Positions 8,582-17,439 of a stretch of DNA of 51,642 nt are shown here, in pieces. Under the pieces are notes generated by a model, which made no database searches, had not been told where the DNA came from, and was given only the letters and a program-made list of their open reading frames with translations. This DNA is from Oscillospiraceae bacterium (lineage in GTDB: Bacteria > Bacillota > Clostridia > Oscillospirales > CAG-272). Position numbers and translations under genes: made by a program. Location of the stretch: NCBI GenBank assembly GCA_015064855.1, contig SVRK01000010.1, positions 1-51,642 on the forward strand. The letters run 5' to 3'. Numbering within the stretch: the first letter of the stretch is position 1; the number at the start of each line of letters is the position of its first letter.

Positions 8582-9990
8582 GAAAAACAAAAATCGTATG
8601 CACAATCGGCCCTGCCTGTGAAAGTGAGGAAATCTTAAGTCAGCTTTGCCTTGCCGGTATGAACGTTGCAAGACTAAACTTTTCGCACGGCACACACGAA
8701 GGTCATCTTGAAAAAATCAACCTCATAAAAAAGGTTCGCGAAAATCTTAATATGCCAATAGCTATAATGCTTGATACTAAAGGGCCTGAATATAGAATAA
8801 AATCATTTGAAAACGGCAGAATTACTTTAAATGATGGTGACACCTTCACATTTACCGTTGACGATGTTATTGGCAATGAAAAAATAGTAAGTGTTTCATA
8901 TAATGGATTAATAAAAGACCTTTCTGTCGGCGACAAAATTCTTGTAAACAACGGATTGGTTATTTTCGAGGTTAAGGAATTAACCGAAAAAGAAGCTGTG
9001 TGCAATGTTTTGGCAGGTGGGGAGCTCTCAAACTTTAAAAGTATGAGTTTCCCAAATAAGGTTTTAAACCAAGAGTATCTTTCTGAACAAGACAAGAGCG
9101 ATTTGCTTTTTGGAATTGAAAATGGTGTTGATTTTATTGCTTGCTCATTTGTTTCCAGACGTCAAGACCTAATTGATATAAGAAATTTTCTTAAAGCTAA
9201 TGGTGGAGAAAACATCGATGTAATTGCAAAAATTGAAAATAGAAGTGGTGTTGAAAACATTGAAGAAATTTGCAAGGAATGTGATGGTATAATGGTTGCC
9301 CGCGGAGACCTTGGTGTTGAAATTCCATTTGAGGAGGTTCCTTCAACCCAAAAGCATCTAATTACAAAATGCAGAATGCTTGGCAAGCGTGTAATTACAG
9401 CCACTGAAATGCTTGAATCGATGATTCATAATCCTCGCCCGACTCGTGCCGAAATTTCCGACGTTGCAAACGCAGTCTATGATGGAACAAGTGCGGTTAT
9501 GCTTTCAGGTGAGACAGCTATGGGTAAATATCCTGTGTTAACTGTTAAAACTATGTCAAAAATAGTTGAAAAAACAGAAAATTGTATAGATTATGGTTCG
9601 CTCTTTACCAAAGCGGGATTTATTATTCAAAATCCCGTTGACGCTATTTCACACTCAACGGCTTGTATGGCTATTGATATTCACGCCAAGGCTATCGTTG
9701 TTTGCTCAATTTCAGGAATTACCGCGCGAATGGTTTCTCGTTTCCGTGCACCTGTTGACATTCTCGGTATGACAACAAATGAAGAAACATGGAGAAAGCT
9801 TTCGCTTTCTTGGGGTGTTACTCCCGTCATGTGCGAGCTTGTTAATTCTACAGACGTTCTCTTCTATATGGCAAACAAGGCGGCAAAAAGCACCTTCAAG
9901 CTAAAGAAGGGCGATAAAATTGTTATCACAGGCGGTATCACAAACGGTGGTAGCGGTAATACAAATCTAATCAAGCTTGAAACCCTATAA
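8578..9990 (+). CDS. pyk: Pyruvate kinase
   Basis: A 470-residue enzyme converting phosphoenolpyruvate and ADP to pyruvate and ATP in glycolysis. Family motifs are all present: KIVCTIGPA at the N-terminus, the B domain at about 70-165, AKIENRSGVENI, MVARGDLGVEIP, and the signature around TATEMLESMIHNPRPTRAE followed by SAVMLSGETA. The length fits the short form, without the C-terminal phosphohistidine-like extension found in many Bacillota. The start codon overlaps the stop of the ABC exporter gene (ATGA), so it is expressed as the last gene of that operon, an unusual partner for an exporter. A strong terminator follows at 9997. Confidence 0.95.
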   Translation: MRKTKIVCTIGPACESEEILSQLCLAGMNVARLNFSHGTHEGHLEKINLIKKVRENLNMPIAIMLDTKGPEYRIKSFENGRITLNDGDTFTFTVDDVIGNEKIVSVSYNGLIKDLSVGDKILVNNGLVIFEVKELTEKEAVCNVLAGGELSNFKSMSFPNKVLNQEYLSEQDKSDLLFGIENGVDFIACSFVSRRQDLIDIRNFLKANGGENIDVIAKIENRSGVENIEEICKECDGIMVARGDLGVEIPFEEVPSTQKHLITKCRMLGKRVITATEMLESMIHNPRPTRAEISDVANAVYDGTSAVMLSGETAMGKYPVLTVKTMSKIVEKTENCIDYGSLFTKAGFIIQNPVDAISHSTACMAIDIHAKAIVVCSISGITARMVSRFRAPVDILGMTTNEETWRKLSLSWGVTPVMCELVNSTDVLFYMANKAAKSTFKLKKGDKIVITGGITNGGSGNTNLIKLETL

Positions 9991-9996
9991 TAATGA

Positions 9997-10030
9997 AACC
10001 GCCCAAGAGCTTTTAAACTCTTGGGCGGTT
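9997..10030. terminator. Intrinsic terminator between convergent pyk and fakA
   Basis: The perfect 13-bp stem aaccgcccaagag/ctcttgggcggtt has an 8-base loop. It follows pyk closely and may serve both directions, since fakA ends at 10069 on the other strand. Confidence 0.85.
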
Positions 10031-10068
10031 TTGCCGTACTATACGGCTTTTGAAGAGAAAATGGACAA

Positions 10069-11718
10069 CTATTCCGCTGAAATAATATAATAATATACGG
10101 GTTGATTTCCCATATATAAGCTTACCTCGATTCCTTGCTCCTCTAATCTGCTTCTAAAGCTGGATATTTGTTTTTCTGCCTCATCATCGGTTATTCCTTC
10201 TCCAAAATAAACTGATACAAAGCTCTTTTCTTTTTCTATAATCTTATCAGCAAATGAATTCAAGGCATCCTCAATATTTTTCGAGGATAAAATCAGCTTA
10301 TCTTCACATATAGCTAAATAATCACCCTCTTTAATATCCATACCATCATAGCTGGAATTTCTTGCTGCATAAGTCAGTTGCATACTCAAAACATTTTTCA
10401 TTGACTCGCACATTGCTTCTGTGTTTGTCCTTTCATCAGCCTCACTATCAAATCCTAACATTGCACTGATGCCCTGTGGAAGTGTTTTACTCGGAATAAC
10501 CACTACGTTTTTTCCTGTTATATCCGCAACCTGAGACGCAGTCATAATTATATTTTTATTGTTTGGCAAAATATAAATTGTTTTTGCATTTATTTTTGCA
10601 ACTGCATCACACAAATCCTCTGTCGCAGGATTCATTGTTTGACCACCGGATACGATTTCATCCACACCGATTTCCTTAAAAATATCACTAAATCCATCTC
10701 CTGACGAAATGCTTATAAATGCGTAATCTTGTTGTGGCTCGTCTTTTTCTTCTAATATTTTACTAGTATGCTGGGTGCGCATATTTTCAATTTTTACAGT
10801 TTCGTAAACACCATATTTTTGTGCCTCGCCAAGAACTCTATAAGGCTCATTTGTATGGATATGAACCTTGACTATTTCTCCATCATCTATCATAACCAAG
10901 CTATTGCCGATTTTATTTAAAAATTTCTTTAATTTGCTTGTGTCACTATCACAAGAATGCTTTGTTATAATAAACTCGGTACAAAATGCAAACTCGATAT
11001 CCAGGCTATTATACGAGGAAAAATTCGCGTTTTTGTATACCCCTGTGTCGATTTTAGGCTCGTATTTGATTCGTCTTTCGTCAACTAGAGCTTGGTACAT
11101 AGCCTTGATTACCAAAAGCCACCCCATACCGCCTGCATCAACCACTCCAGCCTTTGATAGCACTGGATTTTCATTAACAGTCTCTTCAAGCGCCTTTTCA
11201 GCAGAATCTATTGCTTCTTTTAGTACATATTCAAAATTATTGTTATTCTTGGCAGCAATTTTAGCCGTTTCTGCACTTTTTCTTGCAACGGTTAGTATTG
11301 TTCCCTCCGCTGGTGTTTCAACAGCACTATACGCGGCTTCTACTCCCTGCAAAAGTGCATTTGCCCAAATCTCTCCATCACATTCAAAGGAGCTTTTTAG
11401 TCCTTTTGCGATTCCTCTAAACATCAAGCTTACTATAACGCCGGAGTTTCCTCTTGCACCGTGAAGCATAGCCTTTGCGGTTTTATCTGCAGCCTCGTCA
11501 AGAGGCAAGCTATCAGTATTAATAAGCTCACGCGCCGCATTTGCAACCGTCTTTGACATATTAGAGCCTGTATCTCCATCAGGGACAGGAAAAACGTTTA
11601 ACTCGTTTATTTCAGTTTCATTATCCTCAAGACATTTTGCAGCATTTATAATTAGATTTTTATAGTCATCACCATCGATTGTGATGTGCTCATTATTTTT
11701 TGTCATTAACTTCTCCAT
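10069..11718 (-). CDS. fakA: Fatty acid kinase ATP-binding subunit FakA (DAK2 / YloV family)
   Basis: A 549-residue cytoplasmic kinase subunit. The N-terminal DhaL-like DAK2 domain (about 1-200) carries the nucleotide and Mg motif PVPDGDTGSNM and the HGARGNSGV glycine loop. Middle and C-terminal domains follow, as in FakA/YloV (usual length about 550). FakA phosphorylates fatty acids presented by a DegV-family FakB partner, feeding exogenous or recycled acids into phospholipid synthesis. The FakB candidate lies directly upstream and its stop overlaps this start (TAATG), so the two are coupled. A second in-frame ATG four codons in (11706) also has a ribosome site, so the exact start is uncertain. 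Confidence 0.9.
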   Translation of the reverse strand: MEKLMTKNNEHITIDGDDYKNLIINAAKCLEDNETEINELNVFPVPDGDTGSNMSKTVANAARELINTDSLPLDEAADKTAKAMLHGARGNSGVIVSLMFRGIAKGLKSSFECDGEIWANALLQGVEAAYSAVETPAEGTILTVARKSAETAKIAAKNNNNFEYVLKEAIDSAEKALEETVNENPVLSKAGVVDAGGMGWLLVIKAMYQALVDERRIKYEPKIDTGVYKNANFSSYNSLDIEFAFCTEFIITKHSCDSDTSKLKKFLNKIGNSLVMIDDGEIVKVHIHTNEPYRVLGEAQKYGVYETVKIENMRTQHTSKILEEKDEPQQDYAFISISSGDGFSDIFKEIGVDEIVSGGQTMNPATEDLCDAVAKINAKTIYILPNNKNIIMTASQVADITGKNVVVIPSKTLPQGISAMLGFDSEADERTNTEAMCESMKNVLSMQLTYAARNSSYDGMDIKEGDYLAICEDKLILSSKNIEDALNSFADKIIEKEKSFVSVYFGEGITDDEAEKQISSFRSRLEEQGIEVSLYMGNQPVYYYIISAE

Positions 11719-12605
11719 TAATTCTCTCTTTCCTCACCCAAAAAGAATAGCGCAACTGTGCTGGGACCTGTATGTGAGCCTATTGTTGTTCCTATATCAT
11801 TGATAAGAATTTTACCCTTTAGATTAGGAAATTTTTCTTCTATTAGCTCACTTACAGCCGTTGCATCCTCGTAGGCATCTGAATGAGAAATATAGCATCT
11901 TCCATTATAGTTATATCCGTTTATAGCATTTTCTTCCATTTTTTTAACAATTTGCTTTATTACACTTGCTTTTCCTCTTATTTTTTCACGAGGAATAAGC
12001 TTTCCGTTTCTATCAACGTTCAACAGTGGGCAAATCTTTAATATAGTGCCAAACCAACCGGAAACCTTTGATACTCTGCCACCCTTGACAAAATAAGTTA
12101 AATCGGTGGTGAAAAACCAATGATGTACCTTCAGCTTATTTTCCTCTGTCCACTTGTAAAGCTCGTCAATTGACATTCCCGCATCACGCCTGTCTGCCAT
12201 TTCCATTGTTAAAAGCCCCATACCAGAGGAAGCACCAAGTGAATCTACAACGTAAATTTTTCTTTGAGGATATTCTTCCCTTAATTCCTCCACGGCAATT
12301 TTTGATGACGCCACAGCTCCGGAAAGCCCTGATGAGAGCATTAAAAGTATAACGTCCTTACCATTTTCTAAATGATTACGTAAAAAGTCCTTTGTATACT
12401 CTATATTGGGAAGTGTTGTTTTTGTGTCAACGCCATTTCTCATAGCATCGTAGAATTGCTTGTATGTCACAGAAGCACCCATATCGTCAAGATGCTCTTC
12501 TCCGTCGAGAATATATGTGAACTTTAAAAAATCAATGCTTCGTTTTTTGAGTTCAACTAAAGAAATATCTGCAGTTGAACAGGTCGCAATTACAAAATCG
12601 TTCAT
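11718..12605 (-). CDS. DegV family fatty-acid-binding protein (FakB)
   Basis: A 295-residue DegV-family protein that would bind a fatty acid in a tunnel and present it to FakA. The N-terminus (FVIATCSTADISL), the TTLPNIEYTKDF segment and the SSGLSGAVASS loop match conserved family positions for ligand headgroup binding. The C-terminal GTTIGSHTGP motif is also typical. The start follows aaaaggaat. It is the first gene of a two-gene operon with fakA. Which acyl chain it prefers cannot be read from sequence. Confidence 0.88.
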   Translation of the reverse strand: MNDFVIATCSTADISLVELKKRSIDFLKFTYILDGEEHLDDMGASVTYKQFYDAMRNGVDTKTTLPNIEYTKDFLRNHLENGKDVILLMLSSGLSGAVASSKIAVEELREEYPQRKIYVVDSLGASSGMGLLTMEMADRRDAGMSIDELYKWTEENKLKVHHWFFTTDLTYFVKGGRVSKVSGWFGTILKICPLLNVDRNGKLIPREKIRGKASVIKQIVKKMEENAINGYNYNGRCYISHSDAYEDATAVSELIEEKFPNLKGKILINDIGTTIGSHTGPSTVALFFLGEEREN

Positions 12606-12735
12606 AATTTATTCCTTTTGCTTTTCAATTAATCGTTTTTGCCACTAGAATTGTATCAAAGCAAGCACTAAAAGTCCACCTACTACATTGATTTTTTTCT
12701 CTATATATCAAAACATCAAAATAGAGACAAAAAAA

Positions 12736-12760
12736 GTCACTCTACGCTTGGTAGAGTGAC
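12736..12760 (-). terminator. Intrinsic terminator of the XRE regulator gene
   Basis: A perfect 10-bp stem gtcactctac/gtagagtgac with a 5-base loop is followed on the minus strand by seven T's. It lies 37 bases past the end of the regulator gene. Confidence 0.8.
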
Positions 12761-12796
12761 CTTAATTTTTTATTTTATCGTTACACGTGTGTGTTT

Positions 12797-13471
12797 TTAA
12801 GCGTTTTCATCTGCTTTTTCTTCGGTTTCGCCTGTTCTTGTCGCTTTTTTCTTTTTGCCTTTTTTGCTAAAAGTAATTGTGATTTTTATTCTAAATCCTA
12901 AAAATACGATAATTTGGAGTGGAATTCCTAAAGCAAACAATATCCAAAGGTCATAGTCTCCTATTGCAAAATAAATAGTTGCAAGCAGTGACCAAAGCAA
13001 GATTGAGGAATATAAAAATACGCCCCTTGCCTTTTCCCATATAGAAGCAAAAACTATCCTCGTAATAGCCACGACGGGTATTGCGTATATAAACACCTGC
13101 CAGTAGAAGATTTTGCCACCTGAATATCCCGTGCCGATAGCTATTAATACAAAGATTAAAAGTGCCAAAGTAAATATACCGGCAGTTACAATATTACTAA
13201 CTATTCTCTTTGCTTTTTTTATCGGTTGTGTTTCTACCTTTTTATTTTGCTCGGAGTGAGGTGTGCATATGTAATCAACAGTCACTCCAAAAAGTTGACT
13301 CATTTGATTTAAAACATAAGCGTCGGGAAGCCCGTCGCCTCTTTCCCATTTGGAGATAGCTTTGTCTGAATAATTAAGCTTTTCACCAAGCTCATATTGA
13401 GTCATATGGTTTTCTGTTCGCAAATAATATATATTTTGCGCTACTACTTTTTTAAAATCCTTTATATCCAT
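12797..13471 (-). CDS. XRE-family transcriptional regulator with C-terminal membrane segments
   Basis: A 224-residue protein. An N-terminal helix-turn-helix (about 8-62; MTQYELGEKLNYSDKAISKW) is the usual Cro/C1 type. After a charged linker come about four hydrophobic segments (roughly 95-190), then a Lys-rich tail (KKGKKKKATRTGE). This arrangement suggests a membrane-tethered regulator that senses an envelope or membrane signal, but the target is unknown. It stands alone between its own promoter (13500-13528) and terminator. The start follows aaaggaggtaagctat, a strong ribosome site. Confidence 0.82.
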   Translation of the reverse strand: MDIKDFKKVVAQNIYYLRTENHMTQYELGEKLNYSDKAISKWERGDGLPDAYVLNQMSQLFGVTVDYICTPHSEQNKKVETQPIKKAKRIVSNIVTAGIFTLALLIFVLIAIGTGYSGGKIFYWQVFIYAIPVVAITRIVFASIWEKARGVFLYSSILLWSLLATIYFAIGDYDLWILFALGIPLQIIVFLGFRIKITITFSKKGKKKKATRTGETEEKADENA

Positions 13472-13499
13472 ATAGCTTACCTCCTTTTTTAGTTAGTTA

Positions 13500-13528
13500 A
13501 TTCTAACACAAATTTATTGATTAGTCAA
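13500..13528 (-). promoter_or_regulatory. Promoter of the XRE regulator gene
   Basis: Minus-strand TTGACT (13523-13528), 17 bp, then TAGAAT (13500-13505). The -10 region runs into taactaactaa, a small repeat that could be an operator for autoregulation. Confidence 0.7.
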
Positions 13529-13625
13529 GAAATTTATTTTTATTTAACAAAAAGTATATAAATTTTAAACTCTGTTTTAAAAAAATGCTCTTATTTTGTA
13601 GAAAAAAGAATATGTTTATATTTTT

Positions 13626-14774
13626 TTAAAAGCTTAAAATTTCTGTAAGGATATAGTTACTTACAAAGAATCCCTTAGGAGTAAATTTATAAGCGCCATT
13701 TTCAAAAATTACGTGTCCTGTGTTTAAATAAATCTTTATTTGTGGGTACGCCTCTATAAATTCCACACCAAATATCGCTTTAAATTCTTTTGAATCAACT
13801 CCGCTTGCCAGTCTCATTTTTAACATTACATATTCGTCGATTTTTGAAATTTTAGGGGAGGCGTGTTCGTTTTTATCACTTTCCTCTAATAATTTGATGG
13901 GCAAAATTTCCTCTTCAAGCTCTAAAATATATTCGTCAACATTAGAAATATATGAATAACGTTCTCCGTTAAAAAAAGAATGTGCAGATGGACCAATCCC
14001 TATATATTCCTCACTTTGCCAATATTTTAAATTGTGCTTGCATTCATATCCTTTTTTGGAAAAATTGCTTATTTCGTATTGTAAATAACTATTTTTTGAA
14101 AGTATTTCGCACATGGAAAGATATGTATCATACTCCTCGTCCTCGTCAGGTAAAGCAAGCGATGACTTTATTTTCCCAAATGGTGTATTATCTTCTATTT
14201 TCAATGAATACGCTGAAATATGCTCCGGATTTAATTCGATTACCCTTTTCAAGGTTTCTAAAAATCTTCCCTTATTTTGCTCTGGCAAAGCATACATAAT
14301 ATCTATATTTATATTACCAAAGCCACATTCACGCGCCATACTATAATTTTTTACGAACGTATCGTAATTGTGTATACGTCCTAACGTAGCAAGCTCGTTA
14401 TCAAACGTGCTTTGAAGTCCTATGCTTATTCTATTTACTCCGCTTTCCTTATAAGCTACAAGCTTCTCCTTCGTTATAGTTCCGGGATTTGCTTCTATCG
14501 AAAACTCAAAGCCTTCCTTCAGGCTAAAATTATCTTTTATCGCATCGGCAAGAAGCTTAAAAACCTCGCCGTCAATAAGCGACGGTGTACCTCCACCTAT
14601 AAATATCGTATCAAACGTATAATCCTTATATAAAGGAGCTTCTATTGTCAGTTGCTTACATATAGACTTTATATATCTTTTTATATTGTCAACATTAGTG
14701 CATGAATAAAAATCACAATAGTTGCACTTTTTTTTGCAAAAAGGAATGTGAATATATAGTCCTAGATTTTTCAT
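13626..14774 (-). CDS. hemW: Radical SAM haem chaperone HemW
   Basis: A 382-residue member of the HemN/HemW radical-SAM family. The cluster motif CKKKCNYCDF (near residue 14) provides the three cysteines for the 4Fe-4S cluster. The GGGTPSLI, EANPGT and RISIGLQS motifs follow in the usual order, and the C-terminal HemN_C domain ends the protein. Short HemW forms act in haem trafficking rather than as true coproporphyrinogen dehydrogenases; the family was long annotated as oxygen-independent coproporphyrinogen oxidase. It follows lepA on the same strand, an order common in Bacillota. The start uses aaaggagcacaa. Confidence 0.9.
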   Translation of the reverse strand: MKNLGLYIHIPFCKKKCNYCDFYSCTNVDNIKRYIKSICKQLTIEAPLYKDYTFDTIFIGGGTPSLIDGEVFKLLADAIKDNFSLKEGFEFSIEANPGTITKEKLVAYKESGVNRISIGLQSTFDNELATLGRIHNYDTFVKNYSMARECGFGNINIDIMYALPEQNKGRFLETLKRVIELNPEHISAYSLKIEDNTPFGKIKSSLALPDEDEEYDTYLSMCEILSKNSYLQYEISNFSKKGYECKHNLKYWQSEEYIGIGPSAHSFFNGERYSYISNVDEYILELEEEILPIKLLEESDKNEHASPKISKIDEYVMLKMRLASGVDSKEFKAIFGVEFIEAYPQIKIYLNTGHVIFENGAYKFTPKGFFVSNYILTEILSF

Positions 14775-14796
14775 TTGTGCTCCTTTCTAAAAACAA

Positions 14797-14815
14797 GGGC
14801 TCGGTTGCCGAGCCC
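14797..14815 (-). terminator. Hairpin between lepA and hemW
   Basis: The stem gggctcgg/ccgagccc with a 3-base loop is followed on the minus strand by ttgttttt. It may partly end lepA transcripts and so lower hemW expression. Confidence 0.6.
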
Positions 14816-14821
14816 GTTTGA

Positions 14822-16639
14822 TTATTTTTCGCTATCGTCAAGCTTAAGAACAGCCATAAATGCTTCCGGAGTTACCTCAACAGAGCCTAGACGTCGCATC
14901 TTCTTTTTGCCTTCCTTTTGCTTTTCAAGTAGCTTCTTCTTTCTTGTAATATCACCGCCATAGCACTTTGCTAAAACGTCCTTACGTAGTGCCTTCACCG
15001 TTTCACGAGCAATTACCTTTGAGCCAATAGCCGCTTGAATAGGAATTTCAAATAGCTGTCGAGAAATATTTTCCTTTAGCTTTTCTGCTATCTTTCTCGC
15101 TCTTGTATATGCCTTTTCAGTATGAACGATAAAGGTTAACGCGTCAACGATTTCGCCATTAAGCAAGAAATCAAGCTTAACAAGATTAGATGCCTCATAT
15201 CCTGCAAGCTCATAGTCGAGAGATGCATATCCCTTACTTCTGCTCTTTAAGGCGTCAAAAAAGTCATAAACTATCTCGTTTAGTGGCATTATATAATGAA
15301 GCTCAACACGGGATGAATCAAGATATTTCATATCCTTAAACGTACCGCGCCTGTCTTGACACAAATCCATAATACCACCAACAAATTCAGTAGGAGTTAT
15401 TATGCTTGTTTTAACAACAGGCTCATAAGCTGTTTTTATTGTATCAGCCTGTGGATAGTTTGATGGGTTATCAACCATTATGGTTTCACCATTGGTTTTT
15501 TCTATTTTGTAAATAACGCTTGGCGCCGTTGTAATCAGGTCAAGATTAAACTCTCTTTCTAGTCTTTCTTGAATGATTTCCATATGAAGAAGACCTAAAA
15601 ATCCACATCTAAAGCCAAAGCCTAGCGCTATTGACGTTTCAGGCTCAAATGAGAGTGCTGCATCATTAAGCTGGAGCTTTTCGAGAGCGTCGCGCAAATC
15701 GTTGTATCTTGCACCATCTGCGGGATAAATGCCCGAGAACACCATTGGTAATGCCTCTTTAAATCCCTCAAGTGGCTCATCAGTAGGATTATTATCAAGT
15801 GTAACCGTATCACCTACTCTAGTTTCCGAAACAGTCTTAATACTTGCCGTTATATATCCAACCTCACCGGCGGTTATTTCTTCTGCCTTTTCAAGACCAA
15901 ATGCATTAAGATGTCCAACCTCAACAACATCGTATTTCGCGCCTGTGCTCATAAGTCTTATGGTATCACCCGCCTTAAGTGTTCCATCCATAACGCGCAC
16001 ATAAACAACAACTCCAAGGTAAGAATTGTAGTGTGAATCGAATATCAAGCATTTTAAAGGCGCATTAGAGTCTCCCTTTGGTGCCGGAATTTTTTCAACT
16101 ATTGCATCAAGAACTTGGTCAATATTAAGACCAACCTTGGCAGAAACTGCAGGGCAATCCTCGGCAACTATGCCTATAACGTCCTCAATTTCATTTCGTA
16201 CTCGTTGAACGTCTGCTGACGGCAAATCAATCTTGTTTATAACGGGCACTATTTCAAGATCACAATCAACTGCCAAATACGCGTTTGCAAGAGTTTGCGC
16301 CTCGATTCCTTGAGTTGAATCAACAACCAACAGTGCACCCTCACAAGCGTTAAGCGAACGTGAAACCTCATAGTTAAAGTCAACGTGACCTGGTGTGTCA
16401 ATCAAGTTTAAAACGTAGTCCTGCCCGTCCTTATGCTTGTAGTTTATACGCACTGCACGAGCCTTGATAGTAATTCCACGCTCTCTTTCAAGATCCATAT
16501 TATCAAGAAGCTGTTCTTCCATCTCTCTTTTGGTAACCGCGTTTGAATATTCAAGAATTCTATCGGCAAGCGTGCTTTTACCGTGGTCTATATGGGCGAT
16601 TATTGAAAAGTTTCTAATATTTTTCTGTTTATCGTTCAT
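14822..16639 (-). CDS. lepA: Elongation factor 4 (ribosomal back-translocase LepA)
   Basis: A 605-residue translational GTPase. G motifs are in order: [15 protein letters not shown] (G1), RERGITIKA (G2), [10 protein letters not shown] (G3) and NKIDLPSAD (G4). Domains II, III and V follow, and the LepA-specific C-terminal domain ends with [18 protein letters not shown]. Length matches the family (about 600). It acts on stalled or mis-translocated ribosomes and in subunit biogenesis. The start follows aaagggtg. Its promoter diverges from that of the HAD gene at 16756. Confidence 0.96.
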   Translation of the reverse strand: MNDKQKNIRNFSIIAHIDHGKSTLADRILEYSNAVTKREMEEQLLDNMDLERERGITIKARAVRINYKHKDGQDYVLNLIDTPGHVDFNYEVSRSLNACEGALLVVDSTQGIEAQTLANAYLAVDCDLEIVPVINKIDLPSADVQRVRNEIEDVIGIVAEDCPAVSAKVGLNIDQVLDAIVEKIPAPKGDSNAPLKCLIFDSHYNSYLGVVVYVRVMDGTLKAGDTIRLMSTGAKYDVVEVGHLNAFGLEKAEEITAGEVGYITASIKTVSETRVGDTVTLDNNPTDEPLEGFKEALPMVFSGIYPADGARYNDLRDALEKLQLNDAALSFEPETSIALGFGFRCGFLGLLHMEIIQERLEREFNLDLITTAPSVIYKIEKTNGETIMVDNPSNYPQADTIKTAYEPVVKTSIITPTEFVGGIMDLCQDRRGTFKDMKYLDSSRVELHYIMPLNEIVYDFFDALKSRSKGYASLDYELAGYEASNLVKLDFLLNGEIVDALTFIVHTEKAYTRARKIAEKLKENISRQLFEIPIQAAIGSKVIARETVKALRKDVLAKCYGGDITRKKKLLEKQKEGKKKMRRLGSVEVTPEAFMAVLKLDDSEK

Positions 16640-16670
16640 TTTTTACACCCTTTCGGAAAAATTCAAAGAT

Positions 16671-16699
16671 ATTTTATCATATTATGATAAATTGTGCAA
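16671..16699 (-). promoter_or_regulatory. Promoter of lepA
   Basis: Minus-strand TTGCAC (16694-16699), 17 bp, TAAAAT (16671-16676), about 30 bases before the start codon. Confidence 0.65.
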
Positions 16700-16708
16700 G
16701 TATTTTTA

Positions 16709-16737
16709 TTGACTTTTTGATTTTGGTGTTGTAAAAT
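16709..16737 (+). promoter_or_regulatory. Promoter of the HAD phosphatase gene
   Basis: TTGACT (16709-16714), 17 bp, TAAAAT (16732-16737). It diverges from the lepA promoter, with 9 bp between the two -35 boxes. Confidence 0.65.
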
Positions 16738-16755
16738 ACTTAGCGAGGTGATTTT

Positions 16756-17409
16756 ATGAAGATTAAAGGCGCAATTTTTGATATGGACGGTACACTTCTT
16801 GACTCAATGAAATATTGGGATACCGTCGGCAAGGAATATCTTGAAAGAAAAGGTATTACAGTTGACAAAAAAACTGAAAACAATATATTAAATATCGGCA
16901 TTCTACGCTTCTCCGAGTTTTGCCGTAAAAACTATGGTATGGATGTAACCTACGAGGAAGTACTACACGATATACACTCCATTATGGAAGAAAAATATGA
17001 TACGGTAGTCACGTTGAAAACAGGTGCGTATGAGATGCTCGAAAAATTCAAGCAAAACGGAGTAAAAATGTGCGTTGCTACAGCAACCGAGCAACAAACC
17101 GCGAAAAAAATATTAAAAAAGATGGGAATTCTAGAATATTTTTCAGAGGTATTTACGACAACAATGGTAGGCAAAGACAAAAGCTCACCTTTAATTTACG
17201 AAACTGCTCTTTCATTTCTTGGAACGCCTAAGAACGAAACGTATATATTTGAGGATGCTTTTTATGCTATATGCACCGCCCACAATAACGGCTTTAAGGT
17301 TATAGGTATAGAGGATGCAAATACTGTTGTTCCGGCAAGTGAAATCGCGCCACTCTGCGACTATTTTCTCTACACCAAAGACAACTACAACACAAGCTTT
17401 TTAGATTAA
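16756..17409 (+). CDS. HAD superfamily phosphatase, subfamily IA
   Basis: A 217-residue haloacid-dehalogenase-type hydrolase of the beta-phosphoglucomutase and phosphatase group. Motif I is FDMDGTLLDS with both aspartates; a helical cap follows (about 17-85); motif II lies around CVATATE, the Lys motif near GKDKSSP and the acidic motif IV at FEDAFYAI. Such enzymes remove phosphate from small metabolites; the substrate is not predictable. It is a single-gene unit with its own promoter and ends at a shared bidirectional terminator. The ribosome site is gcgaggtg. Confidence 0.87.
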   Translation: MKIKGAIFDMDGTLLDSMKYWDTVGKEYLERKGITVDKKTENNILNIGILRFSEFCRKNYGMDVTYEEVLHDIHSIMEEKYDTVVTLKTGAYEMLEKFKQNGVKMCVATATEQQTAKKILKKMGILEYFSEVFTTTMVGKDKSSPLIYETALSFLGTPKNETYIFEDAFYAICTAHNNGFKVIGIEDANTVVPASEIAPLCDYFLYTKDNYNTSFLD

Positions 17410-17412
17410 AAA

Positions 17413-17432
17413 AGAACCGCATATGCGGTTCT
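17413..17432. terminator. Bidirectional intrinsic terminator
   Basis: A perfect 10-bp palindromic stem agaaccgcat/atgcggttct is flanked by A's on the left and T's on the right, so it works both for the HAD gene and for the convergent secreted-protein gene. Confidence 0.85.
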
Positions 17433-17439
17433 TTTTTTG

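Noticed and set aside
10868..11464. 198-codon plus-strand open frame inside fakA
   Set aside because: It is antisense to a conserved kinase gene and has a Ser/Leu-rich shadow composition.
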